Source of the DNA: Nocardioides iriomotensis
Lineage (GTDB): Bacteria > Actinomycetota > Actinomycetes > Propionibacteriales > Nocardioidaceae
Direction: 5' to 3'
Length of the DNA stretch: 64,000 nt
Assembly: GCF_004168035.1 (NCBI RefSeq)
Contig: NZ_SDPU01000020.1
Span: 62,001 to 126,000 of the forward strand
Numbering within the stretch: position 1 is the stretch's first letter; the number at the start of each line of letters is the position of its first letter. A program made the position numbers and the translations under genes. Of the stretch, positions 16,601 through 25,884 are shown one piece after another. Below the pieces are notes generated by a model, which saw only the letters and a list, made by a program, of their open reading frames with translations, ran no database searches and was not told the origin of the DNA.

Positions 16601-17860
16601 TCAGGTCACCAGGTTGCGCACCCGGTAGGCCGGGTCGAGGTGCTCCTCGCCGGTCATCACGGTGACCAGGTGCTCGACCGCGTCCCACACGTCGGCGTGC
16701 GTCACGTAGAGCGGCGCGAAGCCGAACCGCGCGACGTCCGGCGTCCGGAAGTCACCCACCACGCCGCGGGCGATCAGAGCCTGCACGACGCCGTACGCCT
16801 CGGGGTGCCGCAGGGACACCTGGCTGCCCCGTCGTGCGTGCTCGCGCGGCGTGATCACCTCGAACGTGTCGCCGAGCCGCGCCTCGACGAGCCGGATGAA
16901 CAGGTCGGTCAGCGACAGGCTCGTCGCGCGCAGCGCCGCGGGGTCGACGTCGTCGAACACCGAGAGCGCCGCGTCGAGCGCCGACAGCGCCAGCACCGGC
17001 GGTGTGCCCGACGCCATCCGCCGGACGCCGTCGGCCGGGACGTGGTCGCGCTGCATCTCGAACGGCGTCGCGTGCCCCATCCAGCCCGTGATCGGCTGGC
17101 GCAGCTCGCCCTGGAGCCGCTCCGCGACGTACGCGTAGGCGGGCGAGCCCGGGCCACCGTTGAGATACTTGTAGGTGCAGCCGACCGCGAGGTCGGCGTC
17201 GGCGCCGGCGAGGTCGACGGGCACCGCGCCGGCCGAGTGGCAGAGGTCCCACTGCACCAGCGCACCGGCGTCGTGAGCCGCGGCGGTGATGCCGGGCAGG
17301 TCGTACATCGCGCCGCTGCGGAAGTCGACGTGGGTCAGCGCCAGCAGCGCGACGTCGTCGTCGAGCGCGGCCACCGGGTCGGCCGGGTCGCACCAGCGCA
17401 CCTCGAGGCCGAGCAGCTCCGCGACGCCGGCGGCGACGTAGCCGTCGGTCGGGAAGGTGGTCGGCTCGACCACGACGGTACGGCGGCCGGGGCGCAGCCG
17501 CGACGCGGCGACCATCGTCTTGAACAGCAGCACGGTCGTGGAGTCCCCGACGTGGACGTCGGAGGACGGGACGCCGATCAGCGCGGCGATCTTCGCACCC
17601 ACGCGGGCCGGCAGGTTGATCCAGTCGGCGTCGTTCCAGGACGAGATCAGGCCGCGGCCCCACTCGTCGCCGACCACGCGGGCCAGGTGCGGGGCGACGG
17701 CGCGCGGCAGGGCGCCGAGCGAGTTGCCGTCGAGGTACACGACGCCGTCCGGGAGGTCGAACAGGTCGGCGGGGTCGCCGTGCCGACCCTCGGTGCGCAG
17801 CGGGTCGGCGGCGTCGAGGGCCAAGGCGGTGTCGCGGGAGAGCGGGGACGGGTCGGTCAC
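16601..17860 (-). CDS. kynU: Kynureninase
   Basis: A 419-residue PLP enzyme that cleaves kynurenine (or 3-hydroxykynurenine) to anthranilate (or 3-hydroxyanthranilate) and alanine in tryptophan breakdown. Typical features are YLDGNSLGALP near the N-terminus, the PLP aspartate in VQWDLCHSAGAVPVDL, the Schiff-base lysine in GCTYKYLNGGPG, and GWMGH. GTG 17860 is supported by TAGGCT (17873-17868) seven bases upstream, so its mRNA is probably leaderless. No tryptophan dioxygenase or kynurenine formamidase is nearby. It sits between the two sigma-membrane fusion genes on the same strand, with gaps of 106 and 37 bases. Confidence 0.94.
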   Translation of the reverse strand: MTDPSPLSRDTALALDAADPLRTEGRHGDPADLFDLPDGVVYLDGNSLGALPRAVAPHLARVVGDEWGRGLISSWNDADWINLPARVGAKIAALIGVPSSDVHVGDSTTVLLFKTMVAASRLRPGRRTVVVEPTTFPTDGYVAAGVAELLGLEVRWCDPADPVAALDDDVALLALTHVDFRSGAMYDLPGITAAAHDAGALVQWDLCHSAGAVPVDLAGADADLAVGCTYKYLNGGPGSPAYAYVAERLQGELRQPITGWMGHATPFEMQRDHVPADGVRRMASGTPPVLALSALDAALSVFDDVDPAALRATSLSLTDLFIRLVEARLGDTFEVITPREHARRGSQVSLRHPEAYGVVQALIARGVVGDFRTPDVARFGFAPLYVTHADVWDAVEHLVTVMTGEEHLDPAYRVRNLVT

Positions 17861-17897
17861 CCGCCGCAGCCTAGGCCGTGCCGGGGCCCGGGGCGGC

Positions 17898-19742
17898 TCA
17901 GCCGTCGTCGTCGACGAGGTCGAGCTCGCGCAGCCGGTCGCCGGCGCGCACGGTCAGCGCCTCGAACCGGTCGGGCGTGACGTCGTACTTCGGTGCCGAG
18001 ACGAAGGTCAGCTGGGCCACGGTGCGGCCGATCCGCACGAAGCCGACCCGGAACCGGATCGACTCCTTGTCGGAGATCTCCGTGCGCAGGGCGTAGACCG
18101 AGCGGTCGGCGCCGTTCCTCTGGTAGGTGTTCGAGGACACCACGGACGTGGCGAGGTCGCGGTCCTCGCAGTTCGACACGCTGGAGCGGACGCCCGACAG
18201 GAACTTACGGGCGGCCTTCTCGTCGCGGAAGCGGCCGTAGGTCTCGCTGAGCCCGAACCGCGCCGGCAGCTTCGCCTGCGGGATCAGGAAGGTGCGCGAA
18301 CGGGTCTCGCGCGCGCCGGTCTTGCCGAAGTTGGCGCGGTCGCAGGACGTCGCGGCGGGGTTGGGCGTGCCGCTGGTCGCGTCGATACCGACCCACGGGT
18401 CGTTGATCCGGCCGACCGGCGGCAGGTCGGCGACCGCGATCATGGCCGGCTCCTCGCCGGAGGGCGGTGGCGGCACGACGGAGTACGCCGGGCGCTTGGC
18501 GCAGCCCTCGGAGCCGCTGCGCGCGCACAGCATCGACACCGAGTCGGCCAGCGACTGGGTGATCTCCTCCGCCGGTGGTGGGTCGGCGCCGACCGAGCGG
18601 GCGACGGTGGTCGTCACGACGGCCCCGATGCGCGCGACTCCCACCGAGTAGGTGGTGACCGGCTTCTCCCAGACCCGGACCATCAGGACGTTGGCCTCGG
18701 CGCCGATGTTGTCGACCCGGTAGGCGTCGAGCAGCTGCAGGCGCGCGAGCCGGCAGCCGGCGTACCAGCCCAGCGTGGTCCGGTAGCCGCGCTTGGCCGC
18801 CTTGACCGACTCGGAGATCTCGACGGTCTGGGTGGCCGCGCGGTCGGACTTGCCCGTGGTGGTCTCGAACTCCCGGACGATCGCCGCGAGCCCGTCGGGG
18901 TCGGCGTACCGCTGCTGCTGGCAGATGGTGTTGATGCCGTCACCGGCGGTGTTGGCGTGCGTGCGCAGGACCTCCCACTCCTGGGACCGGCCGAGCCGGC
19001 GGATCTGGTCCTTGTCGAGCATGTTGTCCGCGGTCGGCAGCTCGGCGACCTTGCTCGTCCGCTCGGTCACCGGCTGGGGGCGCAGCATCCGGAGGTTGCC
19101 GTCGGCGGTGACCTGACGGCCGCCGGGCTCGTAGGCGACGGCGCCGGCGCCGATCGCCACGGCGACGGCGACCATCGCGGCGGCGACGGTGTGGCCCTGC
19201 CGGCGCTTCTGGCCCTGGCGGCGGATCAGCGGCGCCCGGGGGAGCGTCACCGAGGACGCCGCACCGATGAGCTGGAGCAGCCGGACCCGCACCGCCTCCG
19301 CGGGTACGTCGAGCGCCTCCGCGAGCGAGGCCACGCCGGCCGTGAGGTTGCGCTGGGCCACGTCCTGGGTGAGTCCGAGCTCGCGCGCGGCCGCGGGCGC
19401 CGGGACGCCGGCGAGCAGGATCAGCAGCACGGCACGGCGCTGCGCGGTGGGGAGCTTGGCGAGGGCGTCGAGGATCCGCCGGTCGTCGTCGGTGATGCCC
19501 TTGTTGCGGTGCCAGATGCGACCGGCGTGACGGCGCTGCGCGAGCTGCCAGGCGCGGGCCCGGACCCAGCCCTCGCGGTCGTCGAGCGGACCGACCTTGC
19601 GCCACAGGTGCCAGGCGGCGACGTACGCGTCCTTGACCGCGCTCTGCGCGGCGGTCAGGTCACCGGTGAGGAGGAAGGTCTGGAGCAGGAGGGCGCGACG
19701 GGTCGCCTGGTAGAAGGAGTCGAAGCTCTCCTCCCGCTGCAT
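17898..19742 (-). CDS. ECF-sigma-like protein fused to one membrane helix and an outside domain (copy 2)
   Basis: 614 residues with the same plan as the protein at 14584-16494 but little evident identity. A diverged sigma region 2 (about 8-80; AAQSAVKDAYVAAWHLWRK, GWVRARAWQLAQRRH) and region 4 (about 88-148; LAKLPTAQRRAVLLILLAGV) precede a basic stretch (RRQGQKRRQG, about 174-183), one helix (184-204) and a 400-residue outside part with scattered cysteines. The acidic region 2 surface is weaker than usual, so DNA or RNAP binding is less certain than in copy 1. ATG 19742 has GGGAGG eight bases upstream. The outside domain is unrecognised; a signalling role is inferred from architecture. Confidence 0.75.
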   Translation of the reverse strand: MQREESFDSFYQATRRALLLQTFLLTGDLTAAQSAVKDAYVAAWHLWRKVGPLDDREGWVRARAWQLAQRRHAGRIWHRNKGITDDDRRILDALAKLPTAQRRAVLLILLAGVPAPAAARELGLTQDVAQRNLTAGVASLAEALDVPAEAVRVRLLQLIGAASSVTLPRAPLIRRQGQKRRQGHTVAAAMVAVAVAIGAGAVAYEPGGRQVTADGNLRMLRPQPVTERTSKVAELPTADNMLDKDQIRRLGRSQEWEVLRTHANTAGDGINTICQQQRYADPDGLAAIVREFETTTGKSDRAATQTVEISESVKAAKRGYRTTLGWYAGCRLARLQLLDAYRVDNIGAEANVLMVRVWEKPVTTYSVGVARIGAVVTTTVARSVGADPPPAEEITQSLADSVSMLCARSGSEGCAKRPAYSVVPPPPSGEEPAMIAVADLPPVGRINDPWVGIDATSGTPNPAATSCDRANFGKTGARETRSRTFLIPQAKLPARFGLSETYGRFRDEKAARKFLSGVRSSVSNCEDRDLATSVVSSNTYQRNGADRSVYALRTEISDKESIRFRVGFVRIGRTVAQLTFVSAPKYDVTPDRFEALTVRAGDRLRELDLVDDDG

Positions 19743-19885
19743 GCGTCAGCCTCCCAACACCTCCCCGTGCCGTCCTCAGAACCCCACCACGATAGAAGGT
19801 GATCCCACGGGAGGCCGAATCCGCGTGGCCGGGATCACGGCGTGGGTCCGCGGATCGCGCGCCCGGCTCGACCAGACTGGCGGCG

Positions 19886-21151
19886 ATGACCGACCTGCTC
19901 GCCCGTCCGACCCGCTCGCTCCCGCCGTCGTCCGGCCCGTCGGGGCCGGTGGCCCGGCCGCTGTGGCTGAGCGCCGCGTTCGCCGGCGTCGTCGCCTCCG
20001 GCGCGATGCTGCTGGCCTGCATGGCGGTGGGGCTGGTGGGCTGGTTCGCCTCCGACGCCGGCGCCCACGGCGACACCCGGGACGCGATCCGGGTCGGGGC
20101 GGTCGCGTGGCTGCTCGGCCACGGCTCCGGCCTCACTCTCGGCGCCACCACCGTCGGCGTCGTCCCGCTGGGGCTCACCGCCGTGTGCGGGTACGTCGTG
20201 CTCCGCCTCGGCCGCTGGGCCCGGCTGACCTCGGCCGACGAGGACGCGCCGGCCGTCGCGCTGGCCGCGATCGTCCTCGCCGGCGTCTACGCCCTGGTCG
20301 CGCTGGTCACCGCCCTGCTCGCCTCCGTCCCGGCGGCCGAGCCGGGCCTGATGCCGTCGTTCACCGGCGCGTTCCTCCTCGCCCTCGTCGGGGGTGGGCT
20401 CGGCCTGCTCCGCCGCGGCGACACCTCGTGGTGGGCGACCCGCGTGCCCGAGACCGCCCGCGCGGTCGTCCGCGGTGCCCTCGGCGTCGCGCTGGCCGTG
20501 CTCGCCGCCGGATCGGTGCTCGTCACCGTGGCACTGGCGCTCGACATCGGCACCGCCGCCAGCGTGCTCTCACGGCTGCACACCGACGGCACCGGGGCCG
20601 CGCTGTTCACGCTCGTCACCGGCGCGGTGGCCCCCAACGCCGCGCTGCTCGGTGCGGCGTACCTGCTGGGGCCGGGCTTCGCCGTCGGCACCGGCACGGT
20701 CGTCGCCCCCTCGGGCGCGCTGCTCGGCCCGGTCCCAGCGTTCCCGCTGCTCGCCGCGCTCCCGGCGCCCGGCCCCGCCTCGGCCTGGACGAGCGCGCTG
20801 ATCGGCGTCCCCGTGCTGCTCGCGGTCGTGGTCGGCTTCCTGACCGTCCGCCGGCACCCGACCTCCCGGTTCGAACAGGGCGCGATCCGTGGCCTCGGGG
20901 CCGGCGTCGTCGGCGCCCTGCTGCTCTCCGTCGCCGTCGCGCTGGCCGGGGGACCGGTCGGACCGGGCCGGATGGCCGACGTCGGCACGCCGTTCCTCGA
21001 CGTGCTCGCCGCGGCGGTCGTCAGCCTCGGCCTGGGCGCGCTGGCCGGGGCCGTCGCCGCGACGTGGTGGCTGCGCCGGCACGGCCTGGTCGAGGACGCG
21101 GTGACCGAGCCCGAGCGTGATCCCGACACCGAGGACACCGTCCGGCTCTGA
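19886..21151 (+). CDS. perM: PerM-like (DUF6350) integral membrane protein
   Basis: A 421-residue polytopic protein with about nine to ten hydrophobic helices and almost no soluble domain, ending in an acidic tail. Its place directly before purN-purH matches mycobacterial perM (Rv0955-Rv0956-Rv0957), where PerM supports cell division and persistence. The assignment rests on this synteny and on membrane topology rather than motifs. ATG 19886 is chosen over an open extension to 19799: CAGACT (19873-19878) ends seven bases before it, consistent with a leaderless mRNA. It diverges from the sigma-fusion gene at 19742. Confidence 0.78.
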   Translation: MTDLLARPTRSLPPSSGPSGPVARPLWLSAAFAGVVASGAMLLACMAVGLVGWFASDAGAHGDTRDAIRVGAVAWLLGHGSGLTLGATTVGVVPLGLTAVCGYVVLRLGRWARLTSADEDAPAVALAAIVLAGVYALVALVTALLASVPAAEPGLMPSFTGAFLLALVGGGLGLLRRGDTSWWATRVPETARAVVRGALGVALAVLAAGSVLVTVALALDIGTAASVLSRLHTDGTGAALFTLVTGAVAPNAALLGAAYLLGPGFAVGTGTVVAPSGALLGPVPAFPLLAALPAPGPASAWTSALIGVPVLLAVVVGFLTVRRHPTSRFEQGAIRGLGAGVVGALLLSVAVALAGGPVGPGRMADVGTPFLDVLAAAVVSLGLGALAGAVAATWWLRRHGLVEDAVTEPERDPDTEDTVRL

Positions 21152-21176
21152 CCCACCGCGGCACTAGGGTGCTGCC

Positions 21177-21809
21177 GTGACCGCCACCCCCGCCCGGCTC
21201 GTGGTGCTCGTCTCGGGCTCCGGCACCAACCTCCAGGCGCTGCTCGACGCCGCGGCCGACCCGGCCTACGGCGCCGAGGTGGTCGCCGTCGGCGCGGACC
21301 GCGACGGGATCGAGGGTCTCGCCCGGGCCGAGCGCGCGGGCATCCCGACGTTCGTGCACCGGGTGAAGGACTACGCGACCCGCGAGGCGTGGGACGCCGC
21401 CCTGAGCGCCGCGTGCGCGGAGCACGAGCCGGACCTCGTGGTGCTGGCCGGGTTCATGAAGCTGACCGGCGCCACCTTCCTGGCGTCGTACGGCGGACGC
21501 ACGGTCAACACGCACCCGGCGCTCTCGCCGTCGTTCCCGGGGATGCACGGGCCGGCCGACGCCCTGGCGTACGGCGTGAAGGTGACGGGGGCGACGCTCT
21601 TCGTCGTCGACGCCGGGGTCGACACCGGCCCGATCGTCGACCAGGTGACGGTGCGGGTCGAGGACGACGACGACGTCGAGACCCTGCACGAGCGGATCAA
21701 GGTCGCCGAGCGCGCGATGCTCGTCGACTGCGTGGGCCGGATGGCCCGCGAGGGCTTCACGATCAGCGACCGGAAGGTGCGTTTCGGCGGGGCGCCGGCT
21801 GGCGGATAG
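21177..21809 (+). CDS. purN: Phosphoribosylglycinamide formyltransferase (PurN)
   Basis: A 210-residue enzyme of de novo purine synthesis that transfers formyl from 10-formyl-tetrahydrofolate to GAR. It has the N-terminal nucleotide-binding [15 protein letters not shown], the catalytic Asn and His in [12 protein letters not shown], and the catalytic Asp in [14 protein letters not shown] 21177 is preceded by TAGGGT (21165-21170) with a six-base gap, so it may be transcribed leaderless, apart from perM. A ZTP riboswitch separates it from purH. Confidence 0.96.
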   Translation: MTATPARLVVLVSGSGTNLQALLDAAADPAYGAEVVAVGADRDGIEGLARAERAGIPTFVHRVKDYATREAWDAALSAACAEHEPDLVVLAGFMKLTGATFLASYGGRTVNTHPALSPSFPGMHGPADALAYGVKVTGATLFVVDAGVDTGPIVDQVTVRVEDDDDVETLHERIKVAERAMLVDCVGRMAREGFTISDRKVRFGGAPAGG

Positions 21810-21812
21810 TCT

Positions 21813-21886
21813 GGGCGCACACGACTGGCGCAGGTGGGCAACCACCAGGGAGTGCAAGGTCGAGCGCATCGAACGCCTGGGTGCCC
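21813..21886 (+). ncRNA. ZTP (pfl) riboswitch upstream of purH
   Basis: The consensus elements occur in order: GACTGGCG (21822-21829), hairpin GGTGG-GCAA-CCACC (21832-21845), AGGGAGTG, and the pseudoknot strand CGCCTGGGT (21874-21882). A stem pairs GCAC (21817-21820) with GTGC (21852-21855). ZTP riboswitches sense ZMP/ZTP, which builds up when 10-formyl-THF is short, and raise expression of purine and folate genes. PurH, just downstream, consumes ZMP (AICAR) and 10-formyl-THF, so the placement fits. TAGTCT (21807-21812) overlapping the purN stop could be a private -10 element. Confidence 0.92.
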
Positions 21887-21927
21887 TCGCTGATCGAACG
21901 ACACGAACGATCGACGAGGAGCAGCAC

Positions 21928-23517
21928 ATGTCAGACCGACGTCCCGTCAAGCGGGCGCTCATCTCCGTCTACGACAAGACCGGCCTCGAGGACCTGGCCC
22001 GCGGCCTGCACGACGCCGGCGTCGCCATCGTCTCGACCGGCTCGACCGCGTCGCGGATCGCCGACACCGGCGTCCCGGTGACCAAGGTCGAGGACCTGAC
22101 CGGCTTCCCCGAGTGCCTCGACGGCCGGGTCAAGACGCTGCACCCCAAGGTGCACGCCGGGATCCTCGCCGACCTCCGCCTCGACTCCCACCGCGAGCAG
22201 CTCGCCGAGCTCGGCGTCGAGCCGTTCGACCTGGTCGTGTCGAACCTGTACCCGTTCACCGAGACCGTGATGAGCGGCGCCACCCCCGACGAGTGCGTCG
22301 AGCAGATCGACATCGGCGGCCCGTCGATGGTCCGCGCCGCCGCCAAGAACCACCCGTCCGTCGCGATCGTGACCTCGCCCGCGCAGTACGACGACGCGCT
22401 CGACGCGGTGCGCGGCGGCGGCTTCACGCTGGCTCAGCGGCAGCGCCTCGCCGCCGACGCGTTCGTGCACACGGCGACGTACGACGTGCACGTGGCGTCC
22501 TGGATGGGCAGCGTGCTCACCGACACCAGCGAGGGCTCGGGCTTCCCGGCGTGGATGGGCGCCACGTGGGAGAAGAAGGCCGTGCTGCGCTACGGCGAGA
22601 ACCCGCACCAGCGCGCCGCGGTCTACACCTCCGGCTTCGTGCCCGAGCCCGGCCTCGCGCAGGCCGAGCAGCTGCACGGCAAGGAGATGTCCCACAACAA
22701 CTACGTCGACGCCGACGCGGCCCGGCGGGCGGCGTACGACTTCCCGACCGGCACCCCGGCCGTCGCGATCATCAAGCACGCCAACCCCTGCGGCATCGCG
22801 GTCGGCGCGGACGTCGCCGAGGCGCACCGCAAGGCGCACGCCTGCGACCCGGTGTCGGCCTTCGGCGGCGTGATCGCCACCAACGTGCCGGTGAGCAAGG
22901 AGATGGCCGAGCAGGTCGCCGAGATCTTCACCGAGGTGATCGTCGCGCCCGGCTACGACGACGGCGCCGTCGAGGTTCTCGCCCAGAAGAAGAACATCCG
23001 GATCCTCGTCTGCGAGCCCGCCGACAACGCCGGCATCGAGACCCGCGCGATCACCGGCGGTCTGCTGATCCAGGCCAGCGACGCGGTCGACGCCCGTGCG
23101 GGTGACGGGGGCGACGGTGGCGACGACCCGGCGACCTGGACGCTCGCCGCCGGTGACCCGCTCTCCGACGCCGAGCTCGCCGACCTGGCCTTCGCCTGGC
23201 GCGCCTGCCGGGCGGTGAAGTCCAACGCCATCCTGCTCGCCAAGGACGGCGCCTCCGTCGGCGTCGGGATGGGCCAGGTCAACCGGGTCGACTCATGCCG
23301 CCTCGCCGTCGAGCGCGCCGGCGACCGCGCGGCCGGGTCGCTCGCCGCCTCCGACGCGTTCTTCCCCTTCGCCGACGGCCCGCAGGTGCTGCTCGACGCC
23401 GGGGTCCGGGCCATCGTGCAGCCGGGTGGCTCGAAGCGGGACCCGGAGGTCGTGGAGGCCGTCCGCGCCGCCGGGGTCAGCATGTACCTGACGAACACCC
23501 GGCACTTCTTCCACTGA
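21928..23517 (+). CDS. purH: Bifunctional AICAR transformylase/IMP cyclohydrolase
   Basis: A 529-residue enzyme for the last two steps of IMP synthesis. The IMP cyclohydrolase domain is N-terminal (about 1-200; [37 protein letters not shown]) and the AICAR transformylase domain C-terminal (about 205-529; [18 protein letters not shown] with catalytic Lys-His, and [11 protein letters not shown]). ATG 21928 has GAGGAG about six bases upstream and lies 42 bases after the riboswitch aptamer. FolD follows 26 bases downstream and supplies the folate co-substrate. Confidence 0.97.
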   Translation: MSDRRPVKRALISVYDKTGLEDLARGLHDAGVAIVSTGSTASRIADTGVPVTKVEDLTGFPECLDGRVKTLHPKVHAGILADLRLDSHREQLAELGVEPFDLVVSNLYPFTETVMSGATPDECVEQIDIGGPSMVRAAAKNHPSVAIVTSPAQYDDALDAVRGGGFTLAQRQRLAADAFVHTATYDVHVASWMGSVLTDTSEGSGFPAWMGATWEKKAVLRYGENPHQRAAVYTSGFVPEPGLAQAEQLHGKEMSHNNYVDADAARRAAYDFPTGTPAVAIIKHANPCGIAVGADVAEAHRKAHACDPVSAFGGVIATNVPVSKEMAEQVAEIFTEVIVAPGYDDGAVEVLAQKKNIRILVCEPADNAGIETRAITGGLLIQASDAVDARAGDGGDGGDDPATWTLAAGDPLSDAELADLAFAWRACRAVKSNAILLAKDGASVGVGMGQVNRVDSCRLAVERAGDRAAGSLAASDAFFPFADGPQVLLDAGVRAIVQPGGSKRDPEVVEAVRAAGVSMYLTNTRHFFH

Positions 23518-23543
23518 GCGACGGGTCTGAAAGGATCACCGCG

Positions 23544-24410
23544 ATGACCGCACAGATTCTCGACGGCAAGGCCACGCTCGCGACGATCAAGGACGAGCTC
23601 CGCGAGCGCGTCGCCCGCCTCCAGGAGCAGGGCGTCGTGCCGGGTCTCGGCACGGTGCTCGTCGGCGACGACCCGGGCTCGCACTGGTACGTCGGCGCCA
23701 AGCACAAGGACTGCGCCTCGATCGGGATCACCTCGATCCGGCGCGACCTGCCCGCCACCGCGACGCAGGCCGAGGTCGAGAACGTCATCGACCAGCTCAA
23801 CGCCGACCCCGACTGCACCGGGTTCCTGGTGCAGCAGCCGACCGGCCTCGACGAGTTCGCCCTGCTCTCGCGGGTCGACCCCGACAAGGACGTCGACGGG
23901 CTGCACCCGGTCAACCTCGGCAAGCTGGTGCTGGGCCGGCCCGGGCCGCTGCCGTGCACGCCGGTCGGCGTGATCGAGCTGCTCCGCCGGCACGGCGTGG
24001 AGATCGCCGGCGCCGAGGTGTGCGTCGTGGGCCGCGGCCTCACCGTGGGACGGCCGCTCGGCCTGCTGCTCACCCGACGCTCGGAGAACGCCACCGTCAC
24101 GCTCTGCCACACCGGCACCCGTGACCTCGCCAAGCACGTCCGCGAGGCCGACATCGTCGTCGCGGCGGCCGGCGTGCCCGGCATCATCACCGCCGACATG
24201 GTCAAGCCCGGCGCGGCGCTGCTCGACGTCGGCGTCTCACGCGTCGACGGCAAGATCGCGGGAGACCTCGCGGACGACGTTTACGACGTGGCGGGCTGGG
24301 TGTCGCCGAACCCCGGTGGAGTCGGCCCGATGACCCGCGCCATGCTGCTCAGCAACGTCGTCGAGCGGGCCGAGCAGCTCGCCGCCCGGGCCGATGCAGT
24401 CCGTGCCTGA
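23544..24410 (+). CDS. folD: Methylenetetrahydrofolate dehydrogenase/cyclohydrolase
   Basis: A 288-residue bifunctional enzyme that makes 10-formyl-THF from 5,10-methylene-THF with NADP. The catalytic Tyr and Lys are in [10 protein letters not shown], and DGLHPVNLG and the nucleotide-binding [16 protein letters not shown] follow. The position after purH and the ZTP riboswitch fits, since FolD makes the formyl donor for PurN and PurH. The downstream DUF3017 gene overlaps its 3' end, as is common in actinobacteria. Confidence 0.96.
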   Translation: MTAQILDGKATLATIKDELRERVARLQEQGVVPGLGTVLVGDDPGSHWYVGAKHKDCASIGITSIRRDLPATATQAEVENVIDQLNADPDCTGFLVQQPTGLDEFALLSRVDPDKDVDGLHPVNLGKLVLGRPGPLPCTPVGVIELLRRHGVEIAGAEVCVVGRGLTVGRPLGLLLTRRSENATVTLCHTGTRDLAKHVREADIVVAAAGVPGIITADMVKPGAALLDVGVSRVDGKIAGDLADDVYDVAGWVSPNPGGVGPMTRAMLLSNVVERAEQLAARADAVRA

Positions 24411-24750
24411 CACCCGCGACCAGCTCGTGACCACGCCGCCCACCCCGCCGCCCCCGGCGCCCGAACCGCCTCCGCGCCGGCTCCCGCAGACGGTCGGCGG
24501 CACGGTGTTCGTGGTGATCGTCGGCATCGTGCTGGTCGGCCTCGCGCTCGTCGTGTGGGGCGCCTGGCGGACCGGGCTCGTGTGGATGGGCGTCGCGATG
24601 CTCGTGGGCGCGCTGACCCGCGCGGTGCTGAGCGAGCGCGCGGCCGGCATGCTCCGGGTCCGGCGGCGCTGGTCCGACGTCGTGCTGCTGACCGTCTCCG
24701 GCCTGGGCCTGATCACGCTCGCCGTGATCGTCCCCAGCCAGCCCCTGTAA
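24394..24750 (+). CDS. DUF3017 membrane protein
   Basis: 118 residues: a Pro-rich cytoplasmic start (about 10-35) and three hydrophobic helices (about 38-58, 62-80 and 95-115). DUF3017 proteins follow folD in many actinobacteria, and this synteny is the main basis for the name. ATG 24394 overlaps folD by 17 bases; GTG 24403 is an equally possible start. The function of the family is unknown. A long palindrome after the stop ends transcription toward mdh. Confidence 0.8.
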   Translation: MQSVPDTRDQLVTTPPTPPPPAPEPPPRRLPQTVGGTVFVVIVGIVLVGLALVVWGAWRTGLVWMGVAMLVGALTRAVLSERAAGMLRVRRRWSDVVLLTVSGLGLITLAVIVPSQPL

Positions 24751-24753
24751 CGG

Positions 24754-24810
24754 CGAGAGGCCACTTTCCCACCGACACGCCCGGCGTGTCGGTGGGAAAG
24801 TGGCCTCTCG
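24754..24810. terminator. 57-base near-perfect palindrome between convergent genes
   Basis: Bases 24754-24781 and 24783-24810 are exact reverse complements (28 bp) around one central base. It lies between the stops of the DUF3017 gene (plus) and mdh (minus), with 3 and 28 bases of flank. Convergent position and symmetry fit a bidirectional terminator. The stem is far longer than termination needs, and there is no T-run. Confidence 0.8.
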
Positions 24811-24838
24811 GCGCACCCGGCGGCGCCGGGCACGCGGA

Positions 24839-25828
24839 TCAGATCAGGCCGAGCCCCTTCACCGCGTCGCGCTCGTCGGCGAGCTCGGCGGCGGTGGCGT
24901 CCATCTTGGCGCGCGAGAAGTCGTCGATCTCGAGGCCCTGGACGATCTCCCACGAGCCGTCCTTGGTGGTGACGGGGTAGGAGTAGATCAGGCCCTCGGG
25001 GACGCCGTACGACCCGTCGGACTTGACCGCCATCGACACCCAGTCGCCGTCGGGCGTGCCCTGCAGCCAGTCGCGGGCGGCGTCGATGGTCGCCGAGGCG
25101 GCGGACGCGGCCGAGGAGGAGCCGCGCGCGTCGATGATGGCGGCGCCGCGCTTGGCGACGGTCGGGATGAAGTCGTTCTCGATCCAGGCCTGGTCGTCGA
25201 CGACCTCGGCGGCGTTCTTGCCGCCCACCTCGGCGTGGAAGATGTCGGGGTACTGCGTCGCCGAGTGGTTGCCCCAGATCGACATCTTCTTGATGTCGGT
25301 GACCTTCGCGCCGGTCTTCGCCGCGAGCTGCGAGATGGCGCGGTTGTGGTCGAGCCGGGTGAGCGCCGAGAACCGCTCGCTCGGGATGTCGGGGGCGTTG
25401 GTCATCGCGATGAGCGCGTTGGTGTTGGCCGGGTTGCCGGTGACGCCGACGCGTACGTCGTCCGCCGCGACCGCGTTGAGGGCCCTGCCCTGCGCGGTGA
25501 AGATCGCGCCGTTGGCCTCGAGCAGGTCGCCGCGCTCCATGCCCGGGCCGCGCGGGCGGGCGCCGACGAGGAGGGCGAGGTTGACGCCGTCGAAGATCGT
25601 GTTCGGGTCGTCGCCGATCTCGACGCCGGCCAGCGTGGAGAACGCGCAGTCGTCGAGCTCCATGACGACACCCTCGAGCGCCTTGAGCGCCGGAGTGATC
25701 TCCAGCAGCTGCAGCTGGATCGGGGTGTCCGGGCCGAGCAGCGAGCCGCTGGCGAGACGGAACAGCAGGCTGTAGCCGATCTGGCCGGCAGCGCCGGTGA
25801 CGGCGACCTTGACGGGGGCGTTGCTCAC
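24839..25828 (-). CDS. mdh: Malate dehydrogenase
   Basis: A 329-residue NAD-dependent enzyme of the citric acid cycle (malate to oxaloacetate), of the long bacterial type related to cytosolic MDH. The Rossmann motif [17 protein letters not shown] is at the N-terminus, [11 protein letters not shown] binds NAD and substrate, and the catalytic pair is Asp in LTRLDHNRA and His in [23 protein letters not shown] is the mobile loop with substrate-binding arginines. GTG 25828 has GAGGAG five bases upstream. It stands alone; the histidine kinase gene follows 56 bases upstream on the same strand. Confidence 0.96.
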   Translation of the reverse strand: MSNAPVKVAVTGAAGQIGYSLLFRLASGSLLGPDTPIQLQLLEITPALKALEGVVMELDDCAFSTLAGVEIGDDPNTIFDGVNLALLVGARPRGPGMERGDLLEANGAIFTAQGRALNAVAADDVRVGVTGNPANTNALIAMTNAPDIPSERFSALTRLDHNRAISQLAAKTGAKVTDIKKMSIWGNHSATQYPDIFHAEVGGKNAAEVVDDQAWIENDFIPTVAKRGAAIIDARGSSSAASAASATIDAARDWLQGTPDGDWVSMAVKSDGSYGVPEGLIYSYPVTTKDGSWEIVQGLEIDDFSRAKMDATAAELADERDAVKGLGLI

Positions 25829-25884
25829 GACGACTCCTCGGAAAAGCTCGGGTGGATGCTCGTGACGCTAGCAGCGCTCCCGGC

